Source: Bacteroidia bacterium
Lineage (GTDB): Bacteria; Bacteroidota; Bacteroidia; UKL13-3
DNA: 64,000 nucleotides
Direction of reading: 5' to 3'
NCBI GenBank assembly: GCA_023151275.1
Contig: JAKLJI010000001.1
Location: 644,409-708,408 of the forward strand
Part shown: positions 8,100 to 16,831 of the stretch, piece by piece
Layout of the letters: every line of letters starts with the position of its first letter
Numbering within the stretch: position 1 is the stretch's first letter
Notes under the pieces: generated by a model
The model's input: only the letters and a program-made list of their open reading frames with translations
Database searches by the model: none
Told to the model about the DNA's origin: nothing
Position numbers and translations under genes: made by a program

Positions 8100-10484
8100 T
8101 TAGAATTTAATGTGGTAAGAAACGGATGGAATAAGTGGAAATAAGGAAACTTGCTTCAACACACGAGTCGAATTACCGGAAAACGAGTTTGAATAAGCGA
8201 TATAATAAAAGAATGGATTCATCCGGTTATACAGATTGTACACGCTGAATTCAAATGTGCGTTGGTACTTTTCAAATTGCTTGGTTACCTGCAAACCAAT
8301 ATCCATTCGGTGATAGGCTGCCATTCGGAATGCTCCCCGATCTGTGTATTGGGATACCAGGTTGTAGTTGTAAAACTGCTCGGCTGCATTTCTACCCGGA
8401 TTGTGGGTTGGTGCATTGTAATCAGAAATGGGCAAGGTGATTGCATTGCCGGTGCCATACACCCAGGTTCCGCTCAATGTAACGCCGTTTTGTTCCTTTT
8501 TCATTTCTTGAATTTTCCAGATTCCAACCAATGAAATATCATGGCGGCGGTCGTATTTAGCATAAAATTTTCGACCAAAGTTTAATTCATCAAACTGCAA
8601 CTGAGTCCAGGATAGCGTATAGCCTATCCAACCCGAAAATTTGCCGCTTTTCTTTTGAATCAAAAATTCAGCTCCATAGCTCCAACCGCGACCTGAAGTA
8701 ATGTTCTCCTCCCAATTGTAATTGTCTTGAAGATTTCCGGAGCCATCAAACTCAAGCTCAACAAAACTTGCACCCTCTTTGTAGGCGATTACATTTTTGG
8801 ATTCTTTATAATATCCTTCAACACTAATCAGCAACTCTTTTTCTACCAAATCCTTAGCCAAACCACCCGCAATTTGCCAACTGTTTTGCGGCTTTAATAC
8901 ATCGGATGAAGGCACCCAAAGGTCGGTTGGTAATCCAATGCCCGTATTTGAAATCATGTGAATGTATTGGTTCATGGTTGCAAATGAACCTTTGGCTGCC
9001 AAATCCGACTTTAATTGATAAAGGACACTTAAGCGCGGTTCTGCACGGAAATAATTTTTGGTTTGTGCCTTGAAATGAGAAAGACGAAGACCTCCGTTCA
9101 TCTTCCAACGGGTTCCCAATTTCAAATCATCCTCCACATAAACTGCATTTTCAAAGGAGCTGATTTGATTCTTTTTCTGCTGATCAAGTCCTGAAAAATC
9201 ATCTTTTAGAACAATTGCAGAAGGAGTAAAAACGTGATTGATTAAATGCACACCTGAACGAATGGTATGCCTGGGATTGGGCCTATAATCCAAATCATAC
9301 TTGATGGAGATATCACGAATTCCTGAAGAATAACTCAATAGGAATTTACTGTTATCAATTTCAGATTCGGCAGAAATTCCAAAATCGTAATTACTAAAAA
9401 CAAGGGAAGTGTTTGCGAACAATCTGGGATTAAACAAATGGTTCCACCTTAAAGTTCCTGTTGCATTTCCCCATGAAATTCCGGCATTATTTGAATTTCC
9501 TGCTCCATCTTTCGATTTCAGGTAAAAACGGTCACGACCTAAATAACCACTCAGAAAAAATCGATTCTTTTCGTCTAATTCATAATTGGCTTTGGCATTC
9601 AAATCGTAAAAGTAATAGCCAACTGTTCCCTCTGCGGGCATCAAGGGCCTCGTTAGAATGTCAAAATAGGTGCGCCTACCAGATACCAAAAATGAGGATT
9701 TCTTTTTTATGATTGGACCTTCCAAAACAAGCCTTGAACTCAGAATACCAATGCCTGCCTCGCCGTGAATTTCCTCCTTATCGCCATCTTTCATTTGCAT
9801 TTCTAATACAGAGGATAATCGTCCTCCATAGCGTGCCGGAAAACCACCTTTTGTTAATTCAACCGATTTTAATGCATCTCCATTAAACAAAGAAAAGAAT
9901 CCAAACAAGTGAAATGCATTGTAAACTGTGGCATCATCAAGGATGATTAAATTTTGATCCGGCCCTCCTCCACGCACATACAATCCCGAGTTACCTTCTC
10001 CTCCTTTTTGTACCCCTGGCAACAATTGAATCACCTTCAATACATCCTTTTCACCCAACAAGGCCGGTATCTCTTTGATTTGATGAACAGGAATTTCAAT
10101 TGTACTCATCCGGGTTTGTTCACTTATCTTCTGATAACTTTTTTGGGCGCTGATTACAACTTCCTGCAATTGCTTATTGTCTTCCAACTCAACATCCAAG
10201 GTTTTATCAGTCGTCAGTAAAAACCTGAATGCCCTGGGTGCATAGCCAACATAAGAAACCAACAGTTCAATACTGTCTGACGGAACCGTTAAACTAAAAA
10301 AACCATAATTGTTGGTTACAGTTCCTGTTTTGAGAGCGGGAATGGCAATGCTTGCACCGGGAAGCAATTCTCCACTCCCCTTTTCGGTAACATAGCCGCT
10401 GATGGTAAACTTGGGCTTTTGCTGAGCATTTGCATGCAAAGTCAACAGAAGTAACCAGAGAAAATAACTAATTTTTCTGTACAT
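8100..10484 (-). CDS. TonB-dependent receptor with carboxypeptidase-regulatory-like N-terminal domain
   Basis: An outer-membrane active transporter of about 794 residues. I chose the internal Met that starts MYRKISYFLWLLLLTLHANA, a clean signal peptide; an ATG five codons upstream is the alternative. After cleavage comes a CarboxypepD_reg-like domain (FTISGYVTEKGSGELLPGAS), then a plug domain (LLPGVQKGGEGNSGLYVRGG, GGFPARYGGRLSSVLEM), then a long beta-barrel ending in aromatic-rich strands and SVSYHIKF. It is the first gene of a two-gene operon with the DUF4249 lipoprotein. The absence of a SusD gene argues against a polysaccharide locus; the ligand is unknown. Confidence 0.93.
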   Translation of the reverse strand: MYRKISYFLWLLLLTLHANAQQKPKFTISGYVTEKGSGELLPGASIAIPALKTGTVTNNYGFFSLTVPSDSIELLVSYVGYAPRAFRFLLTTDKTLDVELEDNKQLQEVVISAQKSYQKISEQTRMSTIEIPVHQIKEIPALLGEKDVLKVIQLLPGVQKGGEGNSGLYVRGGGPDQNLIILDDATVYNAFHLFGFFSLFNGDALKSVELTKGGFPARYGGRLSSVLEMQMKDGDKEEIHGEAGIGILSSRLVLEGPIIKKKSSFLVSGRRTYFDILTRPLMPAEGTVGYYFYDLNAKANYELDEKNRFFLSGYLGRDRFYLKSKDGAGNSNNAGISWGNATGTLRWNHLFNPRLFANTSLVFSNYDFGISAESEIDNSKFLLSYSSGIRDISIKYDLDYRPNPRHTIRSGVHLINHVFTPSAIVLKDDFSGLDQQKKNQISSFENAVYVEDDLKLGTRWKMNGGLRLSHFKAQTKNYFRAEPRLSVLYQLKSDLAAKGSFATMNQYIHMISNTGIGLPTDLWVPSSDVLKPQNSWQIAGGLAKDLVEKELLISVEGYYKESKNVIAYKEGASFVELEFDGSGNLQDNYNWEENITSGRGWSYGAEFLIQKKSGKFSGWIGYTLSWTQLQFDELNFGRKFYAKYDRRHDISLVGIWKIQEMKKEQNGVTLSGTWVYGTGNAITLPISDYNAPTHNPGRNAAEQFYNYNLVSQYTDRGAFRMAAYHRMDIGLQVTKQFEKYQRTFEFSVYNLYNRMNPFFYYIAYSNSFSGNSTRVLKQVSLFPLIPSVSYHIKF

Positions 10485-10637
10485 AGAATTTGGGTTCATT
10501 GGGTATATGATCCCTGAAAAACGAAATACCCCTATCTCTCTTCTTCAAAAAGAAGAAAAATAACTTTTTCGCTTTCAGCGGCTTACAAATAAATAAAACG
10601 TTTCGAGGTTTTACTAATCGAATAAAAAGGTGAAGTG

Positions 10638-11174
10638 TTAAAATTTATTCTTCCACATCATACTCTCCACAGGCTTCACTCCTCGCTTGTTGTACTTAGC
10701 GTTCTTCTTGGTATTGTACATGGTTTCGATATCGCCTTCAACAACAAAATAAATCAATTGGCCAATGGGCATGCCGGCATAAATCCGCACAGGTTGCGCA
10801 CAGCTAATTTCTAAAGTCCAGGTATTGCAAAAACCAACATCTCCCTTACCGGCTGTGGCATGAATATCAATTCCTAGGCGCCCTGTGCTTGATTTTCCCT
10901 CTAAAAAAGGAACATGCTTATGCGTTTCTGTGTATTCTGCGGTAACGCCTAAATACAGGGTATTGGGTTGAAGTACAAAACCTTCCTGTGGAATCTCAAA
11001 GGTTTCAATTTTATTGTGCTCACGAGCATCCAACACACGATCCTTATAAGTAGCAAGGTAACGACCCAAATGAACGTCGTAACTGTTAGTCCCCAAACAT
11101 TCAGGACGAAAGGGTTCAATCAAAATGGTTCCTGCTTCAATTTCTTCAAGGATGCGCTTGTCGGATAAAATCAT
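10638..11174 (-). CDS. dcd: dCTP deaminase
   Basis: A 178-residue enzyme starting MILSDKRILEEIEAGTILIEPF; an ATG six codons upstream is possible but adds an unconserved MLKIEI. The trimeric dCTP deaminase/dUTPase fold is shown by LGTNSYDVHLGRYLATY, the active-site segment EGKSSTGRLGIDIHATAGKG, the catalytic-glutamate region TWTLEI, and the C-terminal GMPIGQLIYFVVEG. It converts dCTP to dUTP for thymidylate synthesis. A deoxynucleoside kinase lies 1.1 kb away, so two deoxynucleotide genes are near one another though not in one operon. Confidence 0.93.
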   Translation of the reverse strand: MILSDKRILEEIEAGTILIEPFRPECLGTNSYDVHLGRYLATYKDRVLDAREHNKIETFEIPQEGFVLQPNTLYLGVTAEYTETHKHVPFLEGKSSTGRLGIDIHATAGKGDVGFCNTWTLEISCAQPVRIYAGMPIGQLIYFVVEGDIETMYNTKKNAKYNKRGVKPVESMMWKNKF

Positions 11175-11243
11175 GATTTCGATTTTTAGCAAATAAAAAG
11201 TTTTTTCACTTTATTTTAGGCCAATAATTTCACCAATTCAATC

Positions 11244-11789
11244 ATGGAAGCATCAAACCTTGGAATAGGAAGCAGAGTTCGTCACGCCCAATTTGGCGAT
11301 GGCGTTATTACCAATGTAAAATCAGAAACCTATAAAATTACCTTCATTCAGGAAGGTCCCAAAGAAATCTCACGCTTCCAACATAGCATGGAAATTATTG
11401 ATGGAGTTGATGCTCCGGAAGATTTGATTAGCAGTGCCGAAATGGAAAAAACTCTGATTGGCATTCTTAGAAGATGGACCGAAGTTCCAGAGCATGTAAG
11501 CTTACACGGAAAATGGACCGGCGGGAAAATGATTCTTCAACCTGGCGACAGAAACATGGCTGGAAAGGAAATTCCAATTGATACCTTTTTTCATAAAATT
11601 GTAATGCTGCGTGACCGACTTCGCGTTATGGAACAGCGCATCAACGCGCACGATAAACTAAGCGATGAAGACAAAGTAAACTTGCAGCAATACCTCACAA
11701 GAATCTACGGTACATTAACAACCTTCAATGTGTTGTTCAAATTTCCACACGATAATTTTGTAGGCGAAAAAGGCGGGAAAGAAGATTAA
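11244..11789 (+). CDS. Conserved protein with an N-terminal tudor-like beta barrel
   Basis: A 181-residue soluble protein. The N-terminal GIGSRVRHAQFGDGVITNV, followed by YKITFIQEG, follows the G-x-R-V-x-H-x-x-F-G-x-G pattern of the small tudor-like domain at the C-terminus of UvrD/PcrA helicases, which contacts RNA polymerase. The rest is charged and helical (KIVMLRDRLRVMEQRINAHD) and I do not recognise it. Its ATG diverges from dcd with a 69-base gap. The family appears conserved in Bacteroidota from memory, but no function is known to me. Interaction with RNA polymerase or nucleic acid would be a guess from the N-terminal motif alone. Confidence 0.7.
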   Translation: MEASNLGIGSRVRHAQFGDGVITNVKSETYKITFIQEGPKEISRFQHSMEIIDGVDAPEDLISSAEMEKTLIGILRRWTEVPEHVSLHGKWTGGKMILQPGDRNMAGKEIPIDTFFHKIVMLRDRLRVMEQRINAHDKLSDEDKVNLQQYLTRIYGTLTTFNVLFKFPHDNFVGEKGGKED

Positions 11790-11800
11790 CTCCCGCTTTT
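11773..11800 (+). terminator. Probable terminator overlapping the end of the tudor-like gene
   Basis: GCGGGA (11773) pairs with TCCCGC (11791), followed by TTTT. The left arm is inside the coding sequence and the 12-base loop spans the stop codon. The stem is short, so this is a moderate call. Confidence 0.5.
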
Positions 11801-11812
11801 GCCAAGTTCTGA

Positions 11813-12265
11813 TTATTCAAGTATTTTCTGAAAGCACACACTGCTCTCCACTCCTTCGTATTGCCCATAATTGGGAATTTTGAAATAGGACGCCTTTTCG
11901 TAGGCTCTTATGGCTTCCTTCTGCAGGTGACCTGTTTCGAGAATGCAGGAATTTGCACCTAAACTTTTTGCCCAGTTTTCAAGAGCCTCAACTACAATTC
12001 CCGCATAGCCATTGCCACGAAACGCGGGCCTTACAAACATTCTTTTGATTTCAAATACGCCTTCTTGGTAAGGTTTTATTGCCCCACATGCTACGGCTAC
12101 TCCATCAATTCTTCCGAGAATAACATAGGGAATTGAATCAACCTGATTAAACTGTGCAAAAAACGAATGCTCTTCTCCATCCAATACGCGAAGGTGAGCA
12201 TCAAGCAAGGTCACCAGATTTAAAAAATCAGGATTAGATGAAGTTGTTTTTTCGAGAACCAACAA
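11813..12265 (-). CDS. GNAT family N-acetyltransferase
   Basis: A 150-residue single-domain acetyltransferase. The acetyl-CoA pyrophosphate-binding motif is VRPAFRGNGYAGIVVEALE, preceded by the beta-4 strand EIKRMFV. The downstream ILETGHLQKEAIRAYEKASY segment is typical of GNAT motif B. Substrate is unknown. It follows the deoxynucleoside kinase gene by 11 bases on the same strand and is probably cotranscribed with it. Confidence 0.85.
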   Translation of the reverse strand: MLVLEKTTSSNPDFLNLVTLLDAHLRVLDGEEHSFFAQFNQVDSIPYVILGRIDGVAVACGAIKPYQEGVFEIKRMFVRPAFRGNGYAGIVVEALENWAKSLGANSCILETGHLQKEAIRAYEKASYFKIPNYGQYEGVESSVCFQKILE

Positions 12266-12276
12266 CGGAAAAACGA

Positions 12277-12888
12277 TTAGAATAAGCCGTTGGTTTCGGC
12301 TTCAATTTTTGAAATGATTGAACCCAAATGCTCGGAGTTTTCCGCAAAGTTCAAATCATCCACTTCAATAATAATATGCTTTCCACGGTAGGAAGTAATC
12401 CAAGCTTCGTAACGCTCATTCAAACGACGCAGATAATCAAGACGAATACTGTCTTCATACTCCCTGCCACGTTTTTGAATATTGTTAACCAAACTTGGAA
12501 TGCTGGCACGCAAATAAATCAACAAATCAGGCGCTTTTACGGTTTGAACCATCGACTCAAACAAGCGTTGGTAGGTTTCAAAATCGCGTGAACTCATTAA
12601 GCCCATGCTATGAAGATTGGGTGCGAAAATATTCGCATCTTCATAAATGGTCCTATCTTGTATAACGTTTTTCTTTCCTTTTTGAATCTGAAGAATGGAA
12701 TTGTAGCGGGTGTTTAGGAAATAAATCTGCATGTTAAAACTCCAACGCTGCATATCTTCATAAAAGTCGCTGATGTAGGGATTATCTTCTACATTTTCGT
12801 AGTGCGGCTCGTATTTATAATGCTTCGCCAGTAAAGTGGTTAATGTGGTTTTACCTGACCCAATGTTTCCTGCAATCGCTAAATGCAT
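12277..12888 (-). CDS. Deoxynucleoside kinase (deoxyadenosine/deoxycytidine kinase family)
   Basis: A 203-residue salvage kinase. P-loop GNIGSGKTTL lies at residues 7-16; the DRTIYEDANIFA segment carries the family Asp-Arg motif; RGREYEDSIRLDYLRRLNERYEAWI contains the arginine-rich lid. It phosphorylates deoxynucleosides with ATP. The family covers deoxyadenosine, deoxyguanosine and deoxycytidine kinases, and the nucleoside preferred here cannot be told from sequence. First gene of a likely two-gene operon with the GNAT gene. Confidence 0.9.
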   Translation of the reverse strand: MHLAIAGNIGSGKTTLTTLLAKHYKYEPHYENVEDNPYISDFYEDMQRWSFNMQIYFLNTRYNSILQIQKGKKNVIQDRTIYEDANIFAPNLHSMGLMSSRDFETYQRLFESMVQTVKAPDLLIYLRASIPSLVNNIQKRGREYEDSIRLDYLRRLNERYEAWITSYRGKHIIIEVDDLNFAENSEHLGSIISKIEAETNGLF

Positions 12889-13065
12889 AATCTCTTCTCC
12901 AATACAAACAACAATAATACAGGAATCAAAGCAAATCAGAAAAGGAAAATTAAGGATATCACTGTGCTTCAGGCACCAATTATTGCATTTGATTATTGAA
13001 TGGGTTGGTTTGAACCAAAATCCAAAATCTTTTTTGTTTCCAAGCCCTGTGGCTTATTTTGCAGA

Positions 13066-14472
13066 ATGAAACTTCAGTTTTTTGGCGCTGCACGCATGGT
13101 TACCGGCAGCAAACATTTGCTTACCCTTAACGATGGAACCAAAATTTTGTTGGATTGCGGTCTGGTTCAAGGCAAATTAGAAAACCGGGAGGATTTGAAT
13201 CGAAAATTCGGGTTTAATCCTGCAGAGGTAGATTACCTGATTTTATCGCATGCCCATATTGACCATTCAGGATTGATACCAAGACTGGTGCGAGAAGGCT
13301 TCAATGGAATCATTTTCTGTACAGCGGCAACGCATGATTTGTGTAAACTGATGCTAATGGATTCATCGCGCATTCAAGAAGATGACATCAAATACCTGAA
13401 CAAAAGACGAATCAAAAAAGGCCTTCCTCCGGTAGAACCTCTCTATGAAGAAGAGGATGTATCAAAGGCATTAAGCCTGATTCAGGAATTGGAGTACGAC
13501 CAGGTTTTGCGCATCAATGCAAACCTAAGTATCCATTTCACAGATGCCGGTCATCTGCTTGGCTCTGCATGTGTGCACCTCAAAATCAGAACAGCGCCAC
13601 GCAAGTTTGTTCAGCTTTCTTTTACCGGAGATATTGGTAAATATGGGGATTCCATACTCAGAGATCCTCAACCATTTTCAGCTCCGGATTATTTGATTTG
13701 TGAGTCGACTTATGGGAATAAACTGCATCCAACAGTTGGAGATGCGCGCGAAGAATTACTGTCCATTATTAAGCATACCTGCATTGATAAAAAGGGAAAA
13801 CTAATTATTCCGGCATTTAGCGTTGATAGAACCCAGGAGATTATCTATTTACTTGATCAAGCTTGGAATGAAGGACTTCTTCCGAATATTCCGGTATATG
13901 TTGATTCGCCACTTTCTGTTAAAGCTACCGACGTAATGCGAGAGCACAACGAATGTTACCGCGATGAATTTTTAGATTACATAGCCAAAGATTCAGATCC
14001 TTTTGGATTCAAGAATTTGAAATTTATAACAGATGTTGAGGAATCAAAAACACTCAATGCGAAAAAAGAACCTTGTATAATTATCTCGGCAAGCGGAATG
14101 GCAGAAGCGGGAAGAATTAAACATCATATTGCAAACAACATTCAAAAGCCATCTACTACTATTTTGCTTGTTGGTTACTGTACTCCAGAAAGCTTAGGAG
14201 GTCGATTAAAATCAGGTGCCTCCTCTGTCAGAATTTTTGGTGATGAATACCCGGTTAAAGCTGAAGTTCGCTCCCTTGATTATTATTCAGCACATGCTGA
14301 TTATGTAGAAATGCTCAAGTTTTTGGGAGAGATGAAACCAAAAAAAGTTCGAAAACTATTTTTGGTTCATGGAGAATACGACAATCAATTGGCGTTTAAA
14401 GAAAGGCTACTTGATGCAGGTTTCAGACATATCTTCATTCCCGGACATGGCGAGAGTTTTGATTTGAATTAA
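13066..14472 (+). CDS. Metallo-beta-lactamase / beta-CASP RNA nuclease (YSH1-type)
   Basis: About 468 residues from the Met of MKLQFFGAARMVTGSKHLL; the frame is open 22 codons further upstream, but that part lacks family character. The zinc site is SHAHIDHSG (His62, His64, Asp66, His67). The beta-CASP insertion follows from roughly residue 190 (YVDSPLSVKATDVM) and the chain ends with the RMMBL motif block YYSAHADYVEM, then LFLVHGEYDNQLAF and GHGESF. Enzymes of this type cleave RNA as endo- or exonucleases and resemble the cleavage factor CPSF73. It is expected to be cytoplasmic. It converges with a glycosyltransferase gene after 5 bases. Confidence 0.9.
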   Translation: MKLQFFGAARMVTGSKHLLTLNDGTKILLDCGLVQGKLENREDLNRKFGFNPAEVDYLILSHAHIDHSGLIPRLVREGFNGIIFCTAATHDLCKLMLMDSSRIQEDDIKYLNKRRIKKGLPPVEPLYEEEDVSKALSLIQELEYDQVLRINANLSIHFTDAGHLLGSACVHLKIRTAPRKFVQLSFTGDIGKYGDSILRDPQPFSAPDYLICESTYGNKLHPTVGDAREELLSIIKHTCIDKKGKLIIPAFSVDRTQEIIYLLDQAWNEGLLPNIPVYVDSPLSVKATDVMREHNECYRDEFLDYIAKDSDPFGFKNLKFITDVEESKTLNAKKEPCIIISASGMAEAGRIKHHIANNIQKPSTTILLVGYCTPESLGGRLKSGASSVRIFGDEYPVKAEVRSLDYYSAHADYVEMLKFLGEMKPKKVRKLFLVHGEYDNQLAFKERLLDAGFRHIFIPGHGESFDLN

Positions 14473-14477
14473 GTGTG

Positions 14478-15614
14478 TCAGACATCAAACGCGCTGTGAG
14501 CATCTTCACTTATCTCAGGTGATAGAATCAAACTTGAATACACCATTCCGTTAAAGGATGGTGTGAACCTAAGGGCCAAAAGCGCATACCTGCGTTCTAA
14601 TTCCGCATCCGATAATGGCTCAGACATGAGTTTTTGAACCAATGCCTGAGCCTGAAGTGCTGATTGGAAACTATGCACCTTTATTTCAGAAATAAGTTTT
14701 GATGCACAAGCTTGGGTTGCTAAAAGATGGCCTCCACAATACATAGTGCAATGCCTTATGAATTGATCTTCCCCGTTGAGAACCGAAATTCCGGATTTCT
14801 CTAAATGTGTGGCCAATTGCTCAGGGTTATCAAATCTTCTGAGCGACACATTGTAATGATAGGAAGACTCTTTGATTAAGACCTTCGGAAAAGGCCTGTT
14901 GCTTGCCAAAATTAAATTAAAAGGAATTTGTGCAAATACCTCCCTGATTAAAAACAGGGCAAAATCAACTTGCCTTCTGCGCGTAAAATCACCGGCAAAT
15001 AAGATATATAAACCTTTCCGGCTTGAAACTTTTCGTTCCAAATCAAAAAATGACGGAAGAAACCAAACTGAATTACCGAATCTACTTATCAGTCGCTTAT
15101 AAGCTTCAGATTGGTTGGTTAAAATTAGTTGGGCATCCCTTAATACCGAACTGAACCGATTCAATCGCATTGTTTCCAATCGCCATTCAATTGGACTAAT
15201 TCTAGCTCGCAATTGAAAAGGAACTTGCATGCCATCTCCCGAAAGTCGGACAATTTTCTGCCGGAATTTCAACAAGGGTTCCTTAAGAAAAAACGCAGAC
15301 TCAAGCCCCCAAAATAAAAGCGGTGCTGATTCAGAAAGTAAGTTTTTCAGCAAAAGTGGATGCGCACTCTCAGCAATTAAATCAGGCACATCAAATTGCC
15401 TGCAAAAAGTTTTCCTTGGCACATAAAACCGGATGCTTTTACACAATTCATTTAGCTCGGAAGGAACTTTTTGTTTCCTACGAGAAGGCAAATGCAGGTA
15501 AACATCTATTCCATGCGCTGCCAATTCGCTTATTTCGTTAAAAAAAGCCAACTCCTCAAGTGTACTCCTTGTTGATGGAAACACCAGACTTACAACGTGT
15601 AACGGTTTTCTCAA
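14478..15614 (-). CDS. Putative glycosyltransferase (GT-B fold)
   Basis: A 378-residue cytoplasmic protein. It opens HVVSLVFPSTRSTLEELAFF, with a Rossmann-like start, and has a central LYILFAGDFTRRRQVDFALFL segment resembling the hinge of GT4-like enzymes. The usual C-terminal E-x(7)-E donor motif is not clear, so family membership is weaker than for its neighbour. It begins 4 bases after the upstream GT4 gene stops, on the same strand. The pair probably acts on a surface glycan or glycolipid; no polymerase or flippase gene is nearby, so the product cannot be named. Confidence 0.6.
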   Translation of the reverse strand: MRKPLHVVSLVFPSTRSTLEELAFFNEISELAAHGIDVYLHLPSRRKQKVPSELNELCKSIRFYVPRKTFCRQFDVPDLIAESAHPLLLKNLLSESAPLLFWGLESAFFLKEPLLKFRQKIVRLSGDGMQVPFQLRARISPIEWRLETMRLNRFSSVLRDAQLILTNQSEAYKRLISRFGNSVWFLPSFFDLERKVSSRKGLYILFAGDFTRRRQVDFALFLIREVFAQIPFNLILASNRPFPKVLIKESSYHYNVSLRRFDNPEQLATHLEKSGISVLNGEDQFIRHCTMYCGGHLLATQACASKLISEIKVHSFQSALQAQALVQKLMSEPLSDAELERRYALLALRFTPSFNGMVYSSLILSPEISEDAHSAFDV

Positions 15615-15618
15615 AGTC

Positions 15619-16719
15619 TTATGGAAACTTCGAAATCAAAGCTTCAAGTTGCTTTGATTCCGAACTCCAATTTAAATCTTCCTTCGCTTTTTTGCAATTT
15701 TTAATCAAACCGGATAATAAGTCGGAATTGGACAATGCAAATTGAATGGCCAACTTTATTGAGTTTGAATCAGGTTTGCATAGTAATGCCACCTGGTACT
15801 TTTCATTTAGCGCGGAGTATTCTTCAAAATCGGAGCATAGCTGCGGTAATCCGGCATGGATATAATCAAAGAACTTATTGGCCAATGAATACCTGTAACT
15901 CAAACCCAATGGTTCCAACACATTAAATCCCAATTGGCATTGGGGTGTGATTCGTTTTAACTCATCCGGTTTTACGTAACCAAGAAATTCAACTTGTTGA
16001 TTCAATTTATTCTCTTCAACCCGTGAACGTAGGCTTTTACTCAAATCACCTTCTCCGGCAATCCAAACTTTCACAGGCAATCCTTCAACCGCTTCAATCA
16101 ATTGCTCCAAACATCTTCCGGTGTTTAGTGCGCCTTGATAGAGAATTGTAAACTCTTTTTGAATTTCGACTTCCGAGTTCATTTCCGGTTTCAGCTCCGG
16201 AACATTACGAATAGTGTAAAAGTGCAAACCAAACTTTTTGCTAAACAAATCGGCTAACAAAGGACCCACTGTCATTCTCACATCCGTTAGTGGTACAAAG
16301 GCCTCTTCTACCTGATTCCAGATTGCCCGAATAATGGGTTTATTCAACAATTCCGGCACTTCGGTAAAATACTCATGCGAGTCAAATAACAATTTTCGTT
16401 GCCCCAGAATTTTAGCCAATCCTGCTCCCATTAAAGTATCTGTATCTGCAGCGCCTATCCATTCGGATTGATTTTTCATCAGAAACAAAAACAAGCGAAC
16501 CTGAAATTCAAGATAGAACAAGACTCCCTGATTAAACCTGCATACCAATCGGACTTGCTTGAATTTTTCATTTCCAAGTGGCTTGGAGTTTGGCAACAAG
16601 CGGCCAACAAGTACCACTTCGAACTCCTTGGAAAAGGAGCTACAAATCCGCCTCATACGTTGGTCGTAGTTAAGATCGGTAGTAACGCAGAATATGATTC
16701 GGCTGGCTTTCAATTGCAA
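15619..16719 (-). CDS. Glycosyltransferase family 4 protein
   Basis: A 366-residue GT-B enzyme. The N-terminal domain starts IIFCVTTDLNYDQRMRRICSS and contains FDSHEYFTEVPEL. The C-terminal domain has FTILYQGALNTGRCLEQLIEA, VKVWIAGEGDLSKSL and the donor-binding region GLSYRYSLANKFFDYIHAGLP, all usual for GT4. It transfers a sugar from a nucleotide-sugar donor; donor and acceptor are unknown. It forms an operon with the downstream putative glycosyltransferase. It is preceded by the terminator of the large T9SS cargo gene. Confidence 0.87.
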   Translation of the reverse strand: MQLKASRIIFCVTTDLNYDQRMRRICSSFSKEFEVVLVGRLLPNSKPLGNEKFKQVRLVCRFNQGVLFYLEFQVRLFLFLMKNQSEWIGAADTDTLMGAGLAKILGQRKLLFDSHEYFTEVPELLNKPIIRAIWNQVEEAFVPLTDVRMTVGPLLADLFSKKFGLHFYTIRNVPELKPEMNSEVEIQKEFTILYQGALNTGRCLEQLIEAVEGLPVKVWIAGEGDLSKSLRSRVEENKLNQQVEFLGYVKPDELKRITPQCQLGFNVLEPLGLSYRYSLANKFFDYIHAGLPQLCSDFEEYSALNEKYQVALLCKPDSNSIKLAIQFALSNSDLLSGLIKNCKKAKEDLNWSSESKQLEALISKFP

Positions 16720-16778
16720 AAAAATCGCTGCAAGTTAAACCTAATCAAAACAAGTCCAAATCTTGCCGCTCCACACAA

Positions 16779-16813
16779 AAAAAGAGCTGCCTGAAACTCA
16801 GACAGCTCTTTTT
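16779..16813 (-). terminator. Terminator after the 1418-residue T9SS cargo gene
   Basis: Stem AAAAAGAGCTG-CTGA / TCAG-CAGCTCTTTTT with one mismatched pair and a three-base loop, 18 bases past the stop of the minus-strand gene, with T tract on the minus strand. Confidence 0.85.
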
Positions 16814-16831
16814 ATTATTTCCAGAAAAGGC

